Assembly (NCBI GenBank): GCA_964385645.1
Contig: CAYLPT010000155.1
Location: 1-12,553 of the forward strand
DNA from: CAYLPT01 sp964385645
GTDB taxonomy: Bacteria; Armatimonadota; Hebobacteria; Hebobacterales; Hebobacteraceae
Direction: 5' to 3'
DNA length: 12,553 nt
Below, in pieces: positions 1-7,718 of the stretch; the first letter of the stretch is position 1; the number at the start of each line of letters is the position of its first letter. Both the position numbers and the translations under genes were made by a program. The notes below the pieces were generated by a model, which saw nothing but the letters and a program-made list of their open reading frames with translations, ran no database searches and was not told the origin of the DNA.

Positions 1-423
1 GGCCACTTCGAGGACACCGCGCGCTGGATGTCCTTCGCCGAGGTAGGGCCCAGCAGCGCGATGCTGTGGTACTCGGGGGCCATCGCCTACCCGGATGTGT
101 GCAAGCTCGGGTGCTCGGTGTGTGACTGGGGCCCCGGCGCGAACTGGGAAGGCTGCCCCTGGAGCGTGGACTGCGGGGCGGGCAGTCGCAGCTTCGGTGA
201 CTCCGCGTACCGGCAGCGGATTGCCCGGCACCTGGGCGGGGTGAACCTCGCCTTCATGGACGGGCACGTGAAGTGGTATCCCTCCGAGCAGGTGCTCTTC
301 GGCCTGCCGGACTGGCGCTGGTTCATCCCGGCGGAGCAGCGGGCCCAGCAGCAGACGGTCATAGACGGACCGGGAGGCGTGTGCTACTTCCCTGGGCCGG
401 GCGATCCGGGCTACTACGAGTAA
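1..423 (+). CDS. C-terminal part of an H-x9-DG pseudopilin-like protein (5' truncated)
   Basis: The reading frame is open from the first base to the TAA at 421-423, giving the last 140 residues of a protein whose start lies outside the window. Near the end is a His followed by nine residues and Asp-Gly (H77 to D87-G88 of the visible part), in a context reading NLAFMDGHVKWY. That is the C-terminal H-x9-DG signature of the DUF1559 / type II pseudopilin-like family, which is greatly expanded in Planctomycetota and related phyla. Members normally begin with a prepilin-type N-terminal methylation helix and are exported; that part cannot be seen here. Odd: the visible piece is Cys-rich, with C34, C38, C41, C52 and C58 clustered and one more at C128, which may form disulfides. 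The family assignment is fairly secure; the biological role is unknown, as for most of the family. Confidence 0.75.
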   Translation, partial: GHFEDTARWMSFAEVGPSSAMLWYSGAIAYPDVCKLGCSVCDWGPGANWEGCPWSVDCGAGSRSFGDSAYRQRIARHLGGVNLAFMDGHVKWYPSEQVLFGLPDWRWFIPAEQRAQQQTVIDGPGGVCYFPGPGDPGYYE

Positions 424-461
424 GGCCGGGCGAGCACACCGGCGTCGCTGTACACACTCGA

Positions 462-485
462 GCGGGGCGCCCTCGGGCGCCCCGC
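462..485 (+). terminator. GC-rich hairpin, probable transcription terminator
   Basis: A perfect 10-bp inverted repeat (462-471 pairs with 476-485) encloses the tetraloop CTCG, about 40 bases after the stop codon of the H-x9-DG gene. The stem is all G/C. No T-run follows, so it is not a canonical intrinsic terminator, but its position between two same-strand genes and its stability make a terminator or mRNA 3'-end stabiliser the simplest reading. Confidence 0.5.
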
Positions 486-551
486 CCGCCTTGGCCGCTG
501 GAGCATGGGGGGTGGGCCGCCTTACGGCCAGTGGGATGGGCATCACATGAT

Positions 552-557
552 GGGAGG
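552..557 (+). promoter_or_regulatory. Shine-Dalgarno GGGAGG that fixes the fucosidase start at 569
   Basis: GGGAGG ends 11 bases before the ATG at 569. A GTG in the same frame at 557-559 would overlap this purine tract and leave no upstream ribosome site. The ATG is therefore preferred, which shortens the protein by four residues. Confidence 0.6.
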
Positions 558-568
558 TGCAGCAAGCC

Positions 569-1960
569 ATGACAGAGGCAGACGGCCTCGCCGGTCCTTA
601 CCAGCCGACCTGGGATTCGCTCGCGGGGTACGAGGCGCCCGACTGGTACCAGGACGCCAAGCTCGGCATCTTCGTCCACTGGGGCGTCTACGCGGTGCCC
701 GCCTTCGACAACGAGTGGTATCCGCGGAACATGTACCAGCGCGACCACCCCGTCTTCGCCCAGCACAGAGAGCGCTGGGGGCCGCAGTCGGAGTTCGGCT
801 ACAAGGACTTCATCCCCATGTTCCAGGCCGAGCGCTGGGACCCGCAGGCCTGGGTGGAGTTGTTCGCGCGGGCCGGGGCGAGGTACGTCGTCCCCGTCGC
901 CGAGCACCACGACGGCTTCCCCATGTACGACTGCCGCTTCACCGAGTGGAACGCGGCCAAGATGGGGCCGCGACGGGACGTCATCGCTGAGCTGGAGCGG
1001 GTCGTGCGCAGCCGCGGCCTCAGGTTCGGCGTGTCCTCCCACCGGGCGTTCAACTGGCGCTACTACGCGCACGAGCCTGAATTCGACACCTCGCGTGCAG
1101 AGTACGCCGGCCTCTACGGGCCCTCTCACCCCGAGGGTGTGCCCGCGAGCGAGGAGTTCATCGCCGACTGGTTCGGCCGCACTAAGGAGTTGATAGACCG
1201 CTTTCGGCCCGATGTGCTGTGGTTCGACTTCGGCTGGCATGAGGAGGAGTTCGCGCCCTACCGGCCGCAGGTGGCCGCCTACTACTACAACCGCGCGCAC
1301 GAGTGGGGCAAGGGCGTGGCGCTGAACTACAAGGACACCTTCCCCGAGGGCACCGCGGTCCTGGACATCGAGCGGGGGAAGCTGGAGGACATCCGGGAGC
1401 ACTACTGGCAGACGGACACCTCTGTCAGTTGGCGCTCCTGGGGCTACGTGGAGGATGACGAGTTCAAGGAACCCTCCACCATCATCCACGACCTGGTGGA
1501 TATCGTGAGCAAGAACGGCAACCTGCTGCTCAACGTCGGGCCCAGGCCTGATGGGACGATCCCGGAGGAAGTGGAGCGGCTCCTGCTGGCGGTGGGCGAG
1601 TGGCTCCGGGTGAATGGCGAGGCGATCTATGGCGCCCGGCCGTGGCGCCGCTTCGGGGAGGGGCCGACTGCGGTCACGCCAGGCCACATGAAGGAGCGCG
1701 AGGCGGCGGCCTTCACCTCCGAGGACGTTCGCTTCACCCGTCGGGGGGAACATCTCTACGCCATCTGCCTGGGCTGGGCGGAGCGCGAGTGGCGGATCAG
1801 GTCGCTCGCCCCCGCGGCTGGCCGCATCAAGTCGGTGGCGATGCTGGGCGCCCGCGAGCAGGTGCGGTGGCGACAGGCAGAGGACGGCCTTCGGATCGCG
1901 GCGCCGACGAGCAGGCCCTGTGACCACGCGTATGCGTTCCGCGTGGGGCTCGAGGGCTGA
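569..1960 (+). CDS. GH29-family alpha-L-fucosidase-like glycoside hydrolase
   Basis: The 463-residue protein has the usual size and layout of GH29: a catalytic TIM-like barrel over about residues 15-350 and a small C-terminal beta domain (about 360-463). Visible family blocks are KLGIFVHWG (31-39), the His-His-Asp-Gly-Phe motif (113-117), LWFDFGW with the likely catalytic nucleophile D220, and NGNLLLNVGP (316-325) followed by PDG. E268, in LDIERG 48 residues after the nucleophile, is a candidate acid/base, since that position varies across the family. GH29 retaining enzymes remove terminal alpha-linked L-fucose from oligosaccharides. There is no signal peptide, so it probably acts in the cytoplasm on imported fragments. 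It is the first gene of a plus-strand cluster, 30 bases ahead of the dehydrogenase and therefore probably co-transcribed with it. The family is clear; the exact linkage or substrate is not, and some GH29 relatives have other activities. Confidence 0.88.
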   Translation: MTEADGLAGPYQPTWDSLAGYEAPDWYQDAKLGIFVHWGVYAVPAFDNEWYPRNMYQRDHPVFAQHRERWGPQSEFGYKDFIPMFQAERWDPQAWVELFARAGARYVVPVAEHHDGFPMYDCRFTEWNAAKMGPRRDVIAELERVVRSRGLRFGVSSHRAFNWRYYAHEPEFDTSRAEYAGLYGPSHPEGVPASEEFIADWFGRTKELIDRFRPDVLWFDFGWHEEEFAPYRPQVAAYYYNRAHEWGKGVALNYKDTFPEGTAVLDIERGKLEDIREHYWQTDTSVSWRSWGYVEDDEFKEPSTIIHDLVDIVSKNGNLLLNVGPRPDGTIPEEVERLLLAVGEWLRVNGEAIYGARPWRRFGEGPTAVTPGHMKEREAAAFTSEDVRFTRRGEHLYAICLGWAEREWRIRSLAPAAGRIKSVAMLGAREQVRWRQAEDGLRIAAPTSRPCDHAYAFRVGLEG

Positions 1961-1990
1961 CGCGGTCGAGTCCGAGGGAGAGCGCATCCT

Positions 1991-3187
1991 GTGCACACGA
2001 CGGGGACCTACCTAACCAACGACTCCGATCGGCCCCTCCGCTTTGGTCAGGTGAGCCTGATCAACCCGCCGCGGCGCGAGCGGCGGGGCATGCCGGAGAA
2101 GGAGGGCATCCTCTGCCGCACGGTGATCGCCGGCTTCTGCGGCACGGACTGGGAGCTGATGGAGATGGGTCGTCGCGGCGAGCTGGGCCCCAAGTTTCCG
2201 GCGGGCCAGAGCCGGCTGATCAACGGGCACGAGGGCGTGGTGTGGGTGCCGGAGCAGGGCCGGTACGCCGTGGTGCTCATCCGGGGCGGCGACGCCTATG
2301 ATCCGAGCCGGTTCGAGTCAGACGAGAGCTACTTCGAGTATGGCTGCGACCAGGCGGACGGGCTGATGGCCCACGAAGGGTACTTCCACCCGGACATGTT
2401 GCTCTCGATCCCCGAGCAGCATCTGCCGCAGGGCAAGGCGCTGCCGTGGGAGCTGGCCGCGCGGCTTACGTTCGCCGACCCGATGGCCTGTATGATCTTC
2501 CAGCGGGAGCGGCTCGAGGACCTACTGGTCGGACACAACTGGCGGCTCTTCGCGGCCCGCGGGAGGGACCGCGAAGCGGCGGAGCAGGAGGCGTTGAGCG
2601 ACGGGTTCACGCGGGTGGCGATCTACGGGCTGGGCAGCACCGGGCTCCTGGGGGTGATCGCCATCAAGGAGCGCTACCCAGGGGCCAGCATCGCGGCCGT
2701 GGCGCGCGCGGACCCCAGCAGCGAGAAGGTCGCCTTCCTGAGGCGCCACTGGCCGGAGGTGCGCTATCTTCAGGCGGGCGGGGACTCGGGCCGGACCGCG
2801 CGGGAGCTGATCGAGGCCCTGGGCGGCCGGCCGAGGGTGTTCCTGGGCACCTCGGGGAACGCGGTCGAGGCCGAGGTCGCCCTCGGGCACGGCGTGCTGG
2901 AAAACAACGGCATCTACGCGAGCTTCAGCCTGGGGCCGACGATCAGCTACCAGAGCATGCCCTTCGGCTTCCGCAACCACCTCATCTTCGGGGCCATCAA
3001 CTTCCGACGGGAGCACATGGAGGAGGCGATTCGCCTGCTCTGCCGTACCCCCCTCGATGAGCTGGTCCGGGAGTACCCGCTAAGCGCGCTCGCGGCCGAC
3101 CCGATGGCCGCCTATGTGCAGATATACCGAAGTCCGGGCCGTCCGATCAAGTCCGCCTGTGTGTGGGATCCACAGCGGATCGCGTGA
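1991..3187 (+). CDS. Zinc-type medium-chain dehydrogenase, glucose-dehydrogenase-like
   Basis: This 398-residue protein fits the medium-chain dehydrogenase/reductase superfamily, nearest by pattern to sugar or glucose 1-dehydrogenases. The GroES-like catalytic domain contains GFCGTDWE with the zinc ligand C50 and D53, and GHE with H80-E81. The nucleotide-binding fold has GLGSTG (213-218). The class would oxidise a sugar or polyol with NAD(P)+ in the cytoplasm. Three things are unusual. The four-Cys structural zinc lobe is absent (only C119 lies in that stretch). The usual Glu-Pro zinc/substrate position reads ADPMAC, with D163. About 30 extra charged residues (171-205) separate the two domains. 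The start is GTG at 1991, preceded by the purine tract GAGGGAGAG. Lying 30 bases behind the fucosidase gene, it plausibly oxidises a monosaccharide released by the cluster; fucose or galactose are guesses. Confidence 0.75.
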   Translation: MHTTGTYLTNDSDRPLRFGQVSLINPPRRERRGMPEKEGILCRTVIAGFCGTDWELMEMGRRGELGPKFPAGQSRLINGHEGVVWVPEQGRYAVVLIRGGDAYDPSRFESDESYFEYGCDQADGLMAHEGYFHPDMLLSIPEQHLPQGKALPWELAARLTFADPMACMIFQRERLEDLLVGHNWRLFAARGRDREAAEQEALSDGFTRVAIYGLGSTGLLGVIAIKERYPGASIAAVARADPSSEKVAFLRRHWPEVRYLQAGGDSGRTARELIEALGGRPRVFLGTSGNAVEAEVALGHGVLENNGIYASFSLGPTISYQSMPFGFRNHLIFGAINFRREHMEEAIRLLCRTPLDELVREYPLSALAADPMAAYVQIYRSPGRPIKSACVWDPQRIA

Positions 3188-3371
3188 GGGCGGACGCCCG
3201 GCAGCAATTCCGGCGGCGCGACGCGGCCGAGGTGGCGTTGCGGAGTAGAGCGTCCCGCTGGCGCCAGAAGGGACCGATGCGCCAGCCCCAAGCCGCGCCG
3301 GTGTACGCCGGGGGGGACAAGCCGACCGCCGGGCGAAGCTGAGGGCGCGCGAGCGAAGGGGAGACGCCATA

Positions 3372-4874
3372 GTGACTCGCATGCCGATGTGCCTCGTGCT
3401 CTGCCTGTGCGGGGCGGCCCTGGCCCTGGGGCCGAGCCGCCCGACCTGCGCCGATGCCGCGCCGAGGGAGGTGACCGTGGACCCGATGTCGAGGCTGGAG
3501 GCCGCTCGACCCTTCTTGGGCTGGGGAACATCGCTCGCCTGGTGGGCCAACGTGGTCGGGGGCTGGGGCGAGGAACGGAGGGCGGAGCTGCTGGATCTGC
3601 TCTTCGACACCGAGCGCGGGCTCGGGCTCAACGTGGTCCGGTACAACATCGGCGGCGGCGACCAGTCTGACCACCTTCAGTTCTACCGGCCCGGCGGCGC
3701 GGTACCCGGCTTCAGGCCGGCGCCCGACGCCGCCTACGACTGGGAGGCCGACGCGAACCAGCGCCGGGTGCTCCTCGAGGGCATCGCGCGGGGCGTCACC
3801 ATCGTCGAGGCGTTCTCTAACTCCCCGCCCTGGTGGATGACGAAGAGCGGCAGCGCAACCGGCAAAGGCGCCCGCGGCGCGGCGGAGCCCAACCTGCGCG
3901 ATGATATGTACGGCGCCTTCGCCGACTACCTCACCGAGGTCGTAAGGCGCTACCGGGACGAGCACGACGTCGCCTTCGATGCACTTAGCCCGCTCAACGA
4001 GCCGAGCGCTGACTGGTGGGGCTTCGGTGGCAACCAGGAGGGCTGTCATTTTGGCGTCGCCGAGCAGGAGCGCCTCCTGCACGAGGTTGGCGCCAAGGTT
4101 CGGGAGAAGGGCCTTGGCACCAAGATCGCTGCACCTGAGGAGTTCTCCGTCGAGTGGACGCTGGACACGTGGCGACGATACCGGGAGGAGACGCGGGCCC
4201 TCGTCGGGCAGGTCAGCACACACACGTACGGGGGAAGCGCGGAGGCGCGGCGAGAGCTGCGCGAGCTGGCCGACCGGGCCGGGAAGCCGATCTCGGTCAG
4301 CGAGTACGGCAGCCCAGGGTTCCACCGCGACCTCGGCCCTGGCCACTGGGAGTACCCTAGCGCGCTGGAGCTGGCGCGGGTCATCACCCTTGACCTGAAC
4401 CACCTGCTCCCCGTCACCTGGGTCTACTGGCAGGCTGTCGAGCCCTCCGACTGGCAGCACCACTGGGGCCTGATCCACTGCTCGTACACGGACGAGGGGC
4501 GACCGTGGCTGATCAGGAAGCAGTATTGGGCCTACAAGCACTTCACCCGGCACCTGCGGCCCGGCTCGCTCGTGCTCCCCTTGCCCGACACGTCGCCCCT
4601 CCTCGTCGCCGCCGCCCTGGGCCCGGGCCGCCGCTCGCTCGTGCTCGTGGTGACCAACCCGGAGCCGGAGGAACGGCCGCTCATGGTGGACCTAAGCGGC
4701 CTCGACGACCTGCCCGCGGAGGCGCGATGGTTTGTCACCACCGAGGGACAGGACTACGCGGCGCGGGAGGCGGTGCCCGTGCGAGAACGCACCCTTACGC
4801 TTGCCGTCCCCGGCCGCTCGATCAGCACCCTCGTCCTCGAGCCGGTGGCCACGGCGCTCATTCCACCTCCCTGA
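3372..4874 (+). CDS. Exported GH30-type glycoside hydrolase, endo-beta-1,6-galactanase-like
   Basis: The 500-residue protein starts with a signal peptide: a short basic N-terminus, a hydrophobic core at about residues 7-20, and a likely cleavage after ADA near residue 29. A clan-A (beta/alpha)8 barrel follows, opening with GWGTSLAWWAN (50-60), a block typical of GH30 endo-beta-1,6-galactanase-like enzymes. The likely acid/base is E210 in SPLNEP and the nucleophile E311 in SVSEYGS; both sit at strand ends as expected for this retaining clan. From about residue 395 a beta-sandwich domain typical of GH30 closes the protein. It should act in the periplasm or outside the cell on a galactan, arabinogalactan side chain or similar beta-linked glycan. 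The start is GTG at 3372, nine bases after AGGGGAG; an ATG three codons later (3381) is possible. The 184-base gap upstream has no recognisable gene or promoter. The family is firm; the substrate is inferred. Confidence 0.83.
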   Translation: MTRMPMCLVLCLCGAALALGPSRPTCADAAPREVTVDPMSRLEAARPFLGWGTSLAWWANVVGGWGEERRAELLDLLFDTERGLGLNVVRYNIGGGDQSDHLQFYRPGGAVPGFRPAPDAAYDWEADANQRRVLLEGIARGVTIVEAFSNSPPWWMTKSGSATGKGARGAAEPNLRDDMYGAFADYLTEVVRRYRDEHDVAFDALSPLNEPSADWWGFGGNQEGCHFGVAEQERLLHEVGAKVREKGLGTKIAAPEEFSVEWTLDTWRRYREETRALVGQVSTHTYGGSAEARRELRELADRAGKPISVSEYGSPGFHRDLGPGHWEYPSALELARVITLDLNHLLPVTWVYWQAVEPSDWQHHWGLIHCSYTDEGRPWLIRKQYWAYKHFTRHLRPGSLVLPLPDTSPLLVAAALGPGRRSLVLVVTNPEPEERPLMVDLSGLDDLPAEARWFVTTEGQDYAAREAVPVRERTLTLAVPGRSISTLVLEPVATALIPPP

Positions 4875-4939
4875 GGCGCGGGAGGGGGTAGGCTCCGGGT
4901 CGGAGAAGGGCCGACGTACGACCTTACGAGAGGCGAGTC

Positions 4940-6409
4940 ATGCGGATCCTCTTCCTCGACCTGGACACGCTCCGACCCGACCATCTGGGCTGCTACGGGT
5001 ACCACCGGGATACCTCCCCCAACCTCGACCACATCGCCGCGCAGGGAGTGCGCTTCGAGGGATACCACTGCGCGGATGCGCCCTGCCTGCCCTCCCGGGC
5101 GGGTCTGGTGACAAGCCGCTTCGGCATCCACACCGGGGTGGTCGGGCACGGGGGCACGGCGGCCGACATGCGCCTGGAGGGGCGCTCCCGCGGCTTCTCC
5201 GACCGCCTCCGGAGGGAGAGCCTGCCCGCCTTCCTGCGCGCCGCCGGCCTGACCACCGTCACCATCAGCCCCTTCGCCGAGCGCCACGGCGCCTGGTGGT
5301 TCCTGGCCGGCTTCCAGGAGGTGTACAACACCGGCCGGGGCGGCCTGGAGTCGGCCGAGGAGGTCACGCCGGTCGTGCTCGACTGGATCTCCCGGCGCGC
5401 GAGGGACGACGACTGGTTCCTGCATGTCAACTACTGGGATCCGCACACCCCCTACCGCGCCCCGGAGAGCTTCGGCAATCCCTTCGCCGACTCGCCCCTG
5501 CCGGCCTGGCTCACCGAGGAGACGCTCGCCCGGCACCGCGAGATGGTTGGCCCTCATGGGGCGCGGGAGATCAGCATGTACGACAACCGCGAGGACCCGC
5601 GCTATCCGCGCCAGCCGGGCGAGCTGAAGGACATGGCCGACCTGCGCCGGATGGTGGACGGCTACGACTGCGGCATCCGCTACCTGGACCATCACATCGG
5701 CCAGCTCCTCGACGCCCTCGCCTCCGAGGGCGTGCTGGACGAGCTGGCGATCATCATCAGCTCCGACCACGGGGAGAACATGGGGGAGCTGGGGATCTAC
5801 GGTGAGCACGCCACCGCCGACGCCATCACCACCCGTGTCCCGATGATCGTGCGCTGGCCGGGCGGCGAGCGGAACCACGTGGACTCCGGGCTGCACTATC
5901 AGCTCGATCTCGCCCCCACCCTCGGCGAACTGCTGGGCCGGGAGCCGTCGGCGGCATGGGAGGGCCGCAGCTACGCGGCGGCGCTCACCGCGGGGGCCGA
6001 GTGCGGGCGCGACTACCTCGTCGTCGGGCAGTGCGCGCACATCTGTCAGCGAGGCGTGCGGTTCGATCGCTGGATGTATGTGCGCACCTACCACGACGGT
6101 TACCACCTCTTCCCGCGGGAGATGTTGTTCGACCTGGCGGCCGATCCGCACGAGGAGCGCGACCTCGCGCGCGACCACCCCGAGGTCTGCCGCGAGGCCG
6201 GCGCCCGGCTGGCCGAGTGGCACGACGCCATGATGCAGTCCATGCCGGACGCGGTGGACCCCCTGTGGACGGTGATGAGAGAGGGCGGCCCCGCCCACGC
6301 GCGAGGTCAGTTGCCAGCCTACTGCGAACGCCTGGAGCGCACCGGCCGGGGCTGGGCGGCGGCCGAGCTGCGCCGCCGTCATCCGGGTGAGTTTCCCCCG
6401 GGCCGCTGA
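4940..6409 (+). CDS. S1-family (type I) sulfatase with formylglycine Cys
   Basis: This 489-residue protein is a formylglycine-dependent sulfatase of the alkaline-phosphatase superfamily. The N-terminus gives the first strand and metal site (D7, D9) in LDLDTLRPDHLGCYGY. The signature CLPSRAGLVTSR begins at C49, the residue that must be oxidised to formylglycine, with R53 behind it. Further conserved pieces are WDPHTPY (D167, H169), the calcium site SSDHGE (D276, H277) and GEH (289-290). The C-terminal subdomain has the typical LFDLAADPHEERDLA block. It hydrolyses sulfate esters, probably on sugars given its neighbours. There is no signal peptide, so it is expected in the cytoplasm, which fits activation by the cytosolic maturase encoded 12 bases downstream. 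GAGAGG at 4928-4933 supports the ATG. The subfamily and sulfate position cannot be read from the sequence alone. Confidence 0.9.
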   Translation: MRILFLDLDTLRPDHLGCYGYHRDTSPNLDHIAAQGVRFEGYHCADAPCLPSRAGLVTSRFGIHTGVVGHGGTAADMRLEGRSRGFSDRLRRESLPAFLRAAGLTTVTISPFAERHGAWWFLAGFQEVYNTGRGGLESAEEVTPVVLDWISRRARDDDWFLHVNYWDPHTPYRAPESFGNPFADSPLPAWLTEETLARHREMVGPHGAREISMYDNREDPRYPRQPGELKDMADLRRMVDGYDCGIRYLDHHIGQLLDALASEGVLDELAIIISSDHGENMGELGIYGEHATADAITTRVPMIVRWPGGERNHVDSGLHYQLDLAPTLGELLGREPSAAWEGRSYAAALTAGAECGRDYLVVGQCAHICQRGVRFDRWMYVRTYHDGYHLFPREMLFDLAADPHEERDLARDHPEVCREAGARLAEWHDAMMQSMPDAVDPLWTVMREGGPAHARGQLPAYCERLERTGRGWAAAELRRRHPGEFPPGR

Positions 6410-6421
6410 GCGGGGCGGGCG

Positions 6422-7591
6422 ATGGCCGCGGCTTCCCAGCCCTTCCACCTGATGCTCAAGCCCGCCGGGCCCGACTGCAACCTGGCGTGCGAGTACTGCT
6501 ACTACCGCCCCAAGGCGGCCTGGTTTCCCGGTCGCACTCCTCGCATGGATCACGTTACCCTCGAGCGCGTTACCGCCGCCTATCTGGAGGCTCACCCGGG
6601 GCCCGAGGTCACGTTCGGCTGGCAGGGCGGCGAGCCCCTGCTGATGGGCGTTGAGTTCTTCCGCCAGGCCATCGCGCTCCAGCGCCGATATGCCCGGCCC
6701 GGCCAGCGCATCGCCAACACCCTGCAGACGAATGGCGCGCTCCTGAATGACGAGTGGGCGGCGTTTCTCGCCGAGCAGGGCTTCCTTGTTGGCCTGAGCA
6801 TTGACGGCCCGCCGCACCTGCACGACCGCTACCGCCGCGACGCCGGCGGCCAGCCCAGCTACCAGCGCGCCGTGGCCGGGCTGCGCGCCCTCCAGCGCCA
6901 CGGCGTCGAGCACAATGCCCTCGTGACCGTCAACCGAGGCAACGCGGCGCGGCCCCTGGAGGTCTACCAGCACCTACTGGACCTCGGTCTGCGACATCTT
7001 CAGTTCATCCCGGTCGTGGAGCGACGGCGTCCGGGCGAGCGCAAGGTCGCCGCCTACTCAGTGCGGCCGGAGGCCCTGGGCGAGTTCCTGTGCTCCATCT
7101 TCGACCACTGGGCGCGGCGCCACGTCGGGCAGGTTCATGTGCAGCTCTTCGAGTGCGCCCTCGGCGCCTGGTTGGGGGCGCCGCCGAGCCTGTGCACCTT
7201 CGCTCCCAGCTGCGGCTTGGCACTGGTGGTCGAGCACAACGGAGATCTGTATCCATGTGATCACTTCGTCGAGCCCGACCTGCGGCTTGGCCGCATCGAG
7301 CCGGGGGGGCTGGCGGCGCTGGTCGAGAGCCCGCGGCAGCGCGACTTCGGCCGCGCGAAGGCGCAGCTGTCGGAGGAATGCCGAAGCTGCCAGGCGCTAT
7401 CCCTGTGCTGGGGCGACTGCCCGAAGCACCGCCTCCGCAGCGGGGCCGACGGCCGGCCCATCTCCTACCTCTGCCCGGCCTACCGGCGCTTCTTCGCCCA
7501 CAGCGCGCCGGTGCTCAAGGCGATGGCCGACGAGATCCGCGCCGGCCGCCCGGCGGCGCGGGTGATGGAGGTGCTCCGCGGAGAGGGCTAG
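6422..7591 (+). CDS. Anaerobic sulfatase-maturating enzyme, radical SAM/SPASM (anSME)
   Basis: The 389-residue protein converts the active-site Cys (or Ser) of sulfatases to formylglycine, using S-adenosylmethionine radical chemistry. The radical SAM cluster motif is C19-x3-C23-x2-C26 in CNLACEYCYY, followed by GGEP (69-72), which binds the SAM amino group. The SPASM region supplies two auxiliary [4Fe-4S] clusters: one set is C258, C264, C279 and C333, the other C320, C323, C329 and C351. This spacing matches that known for Clostridium perfringens anSME with a constant shift of three residues. D280, directly after C279, corresponds to its catalytic base. The length is normal for the family. 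The gene starts 12 bases after the sulfatase stop with only a weak GGCGGG-like ribosome site, so translational coupling to the sulfatase is likely. The adjacent sulfatase is the obvious client. Confidence 0.94.
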   Translation: MAAASQPFHLMLKPAGPDCNLACEYCYYRPKAAWFPGRTPRMDHVTLERVTAAYLEAHPGPEVTFGWQGGEPLLMGVEFFRQAIALQRRYARPGQRIANTLQTNGALLNDEWAAFLAEQGFLVGLSIDGPPHLHDRYRRDAGGQPSYQRAVAGLRALQRHGVEHNALVTVNRGNAARPLEVYQHLLDLGLRHLQFIPVVERRRPGERKVAAYSVRPEALGEFLCSIFDHWARRHVGQVHVQLFECALGAWLGAPPSLCTFAPSCGLALVVEHNGDLYPCDHFVEPDLRLGRIEPGGLAALVESPRQRDFGRAKAQLSEECRSCQALSLCWGDCPKHRLRSGADGRPISYLCPAYRRFFAHSAPVLKAMADEIRAGRPAARVMEVLRGEG

Positions 7592-7718
7592 GCCGCCGGC
7601 CCCCCACGCGTGGCAGGAACGCCGCGGCAGGGCCGAGTCGGTCTCGATCAGCTCGTGCCGCAGAGGTCCGCCCTCCGACCACGTCCGGCGACGGTGCGCT
7701 CCGGGGCGAGGGCGCGGG

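Noticed and set aside
100..123. C-x3-C-x2-C in the first protein, resembling a radical SAM cluster motif
   Set aside because: The context is a pseudopilin-like exported protein near its C-terminus with no other radical SAM blocks; the spacing is coincidental.
541..552. 12-base palindrome CATCACATGATG before the fucosidase ribosome site
   Set aside because: Short, single copy, and no promoter recognised next to it; it could be an operator but nothing supports that.
359..1996. 545-codon minus-strand open frame opposite the fucosidase gene
   Set aside because: Its translation is Arg/Pro/Ala-rich with no family motif, while the plus strand encodes a clear GH29 enzyme; long antisense frames are expected at this GC content.
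3188..3371. 184-base gap between the dehydrogenase and GH30 genes as a hidden gene or promoter
   Set aside because: No frame with a ribosome site and sensible product, no AT-rich -10-like sequence and no strong hairpin could be seen.
3147..4553. 468-codon minus-strand open frame opposite the GH30 gene
   Set aside because: It shows no recognisable motifs, and the plus strand has signal peptide and catalytic Glu motifs in proper order.
4866..4885. Hairpin CCTCCC / GGGAGG spanning the GH30 stop codon
   Set aside because: A six-base stem with an eight-base loop and no T-run; too weak to call in this composition.
4754..6973. 739-codon minus-strand open frame across the sulfatase and the 5' part of the maturase
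   Set aside because: It spans two well-supported plus-strand genes and has low-complexity composition; a mirror effect of GC-rich codon bias.
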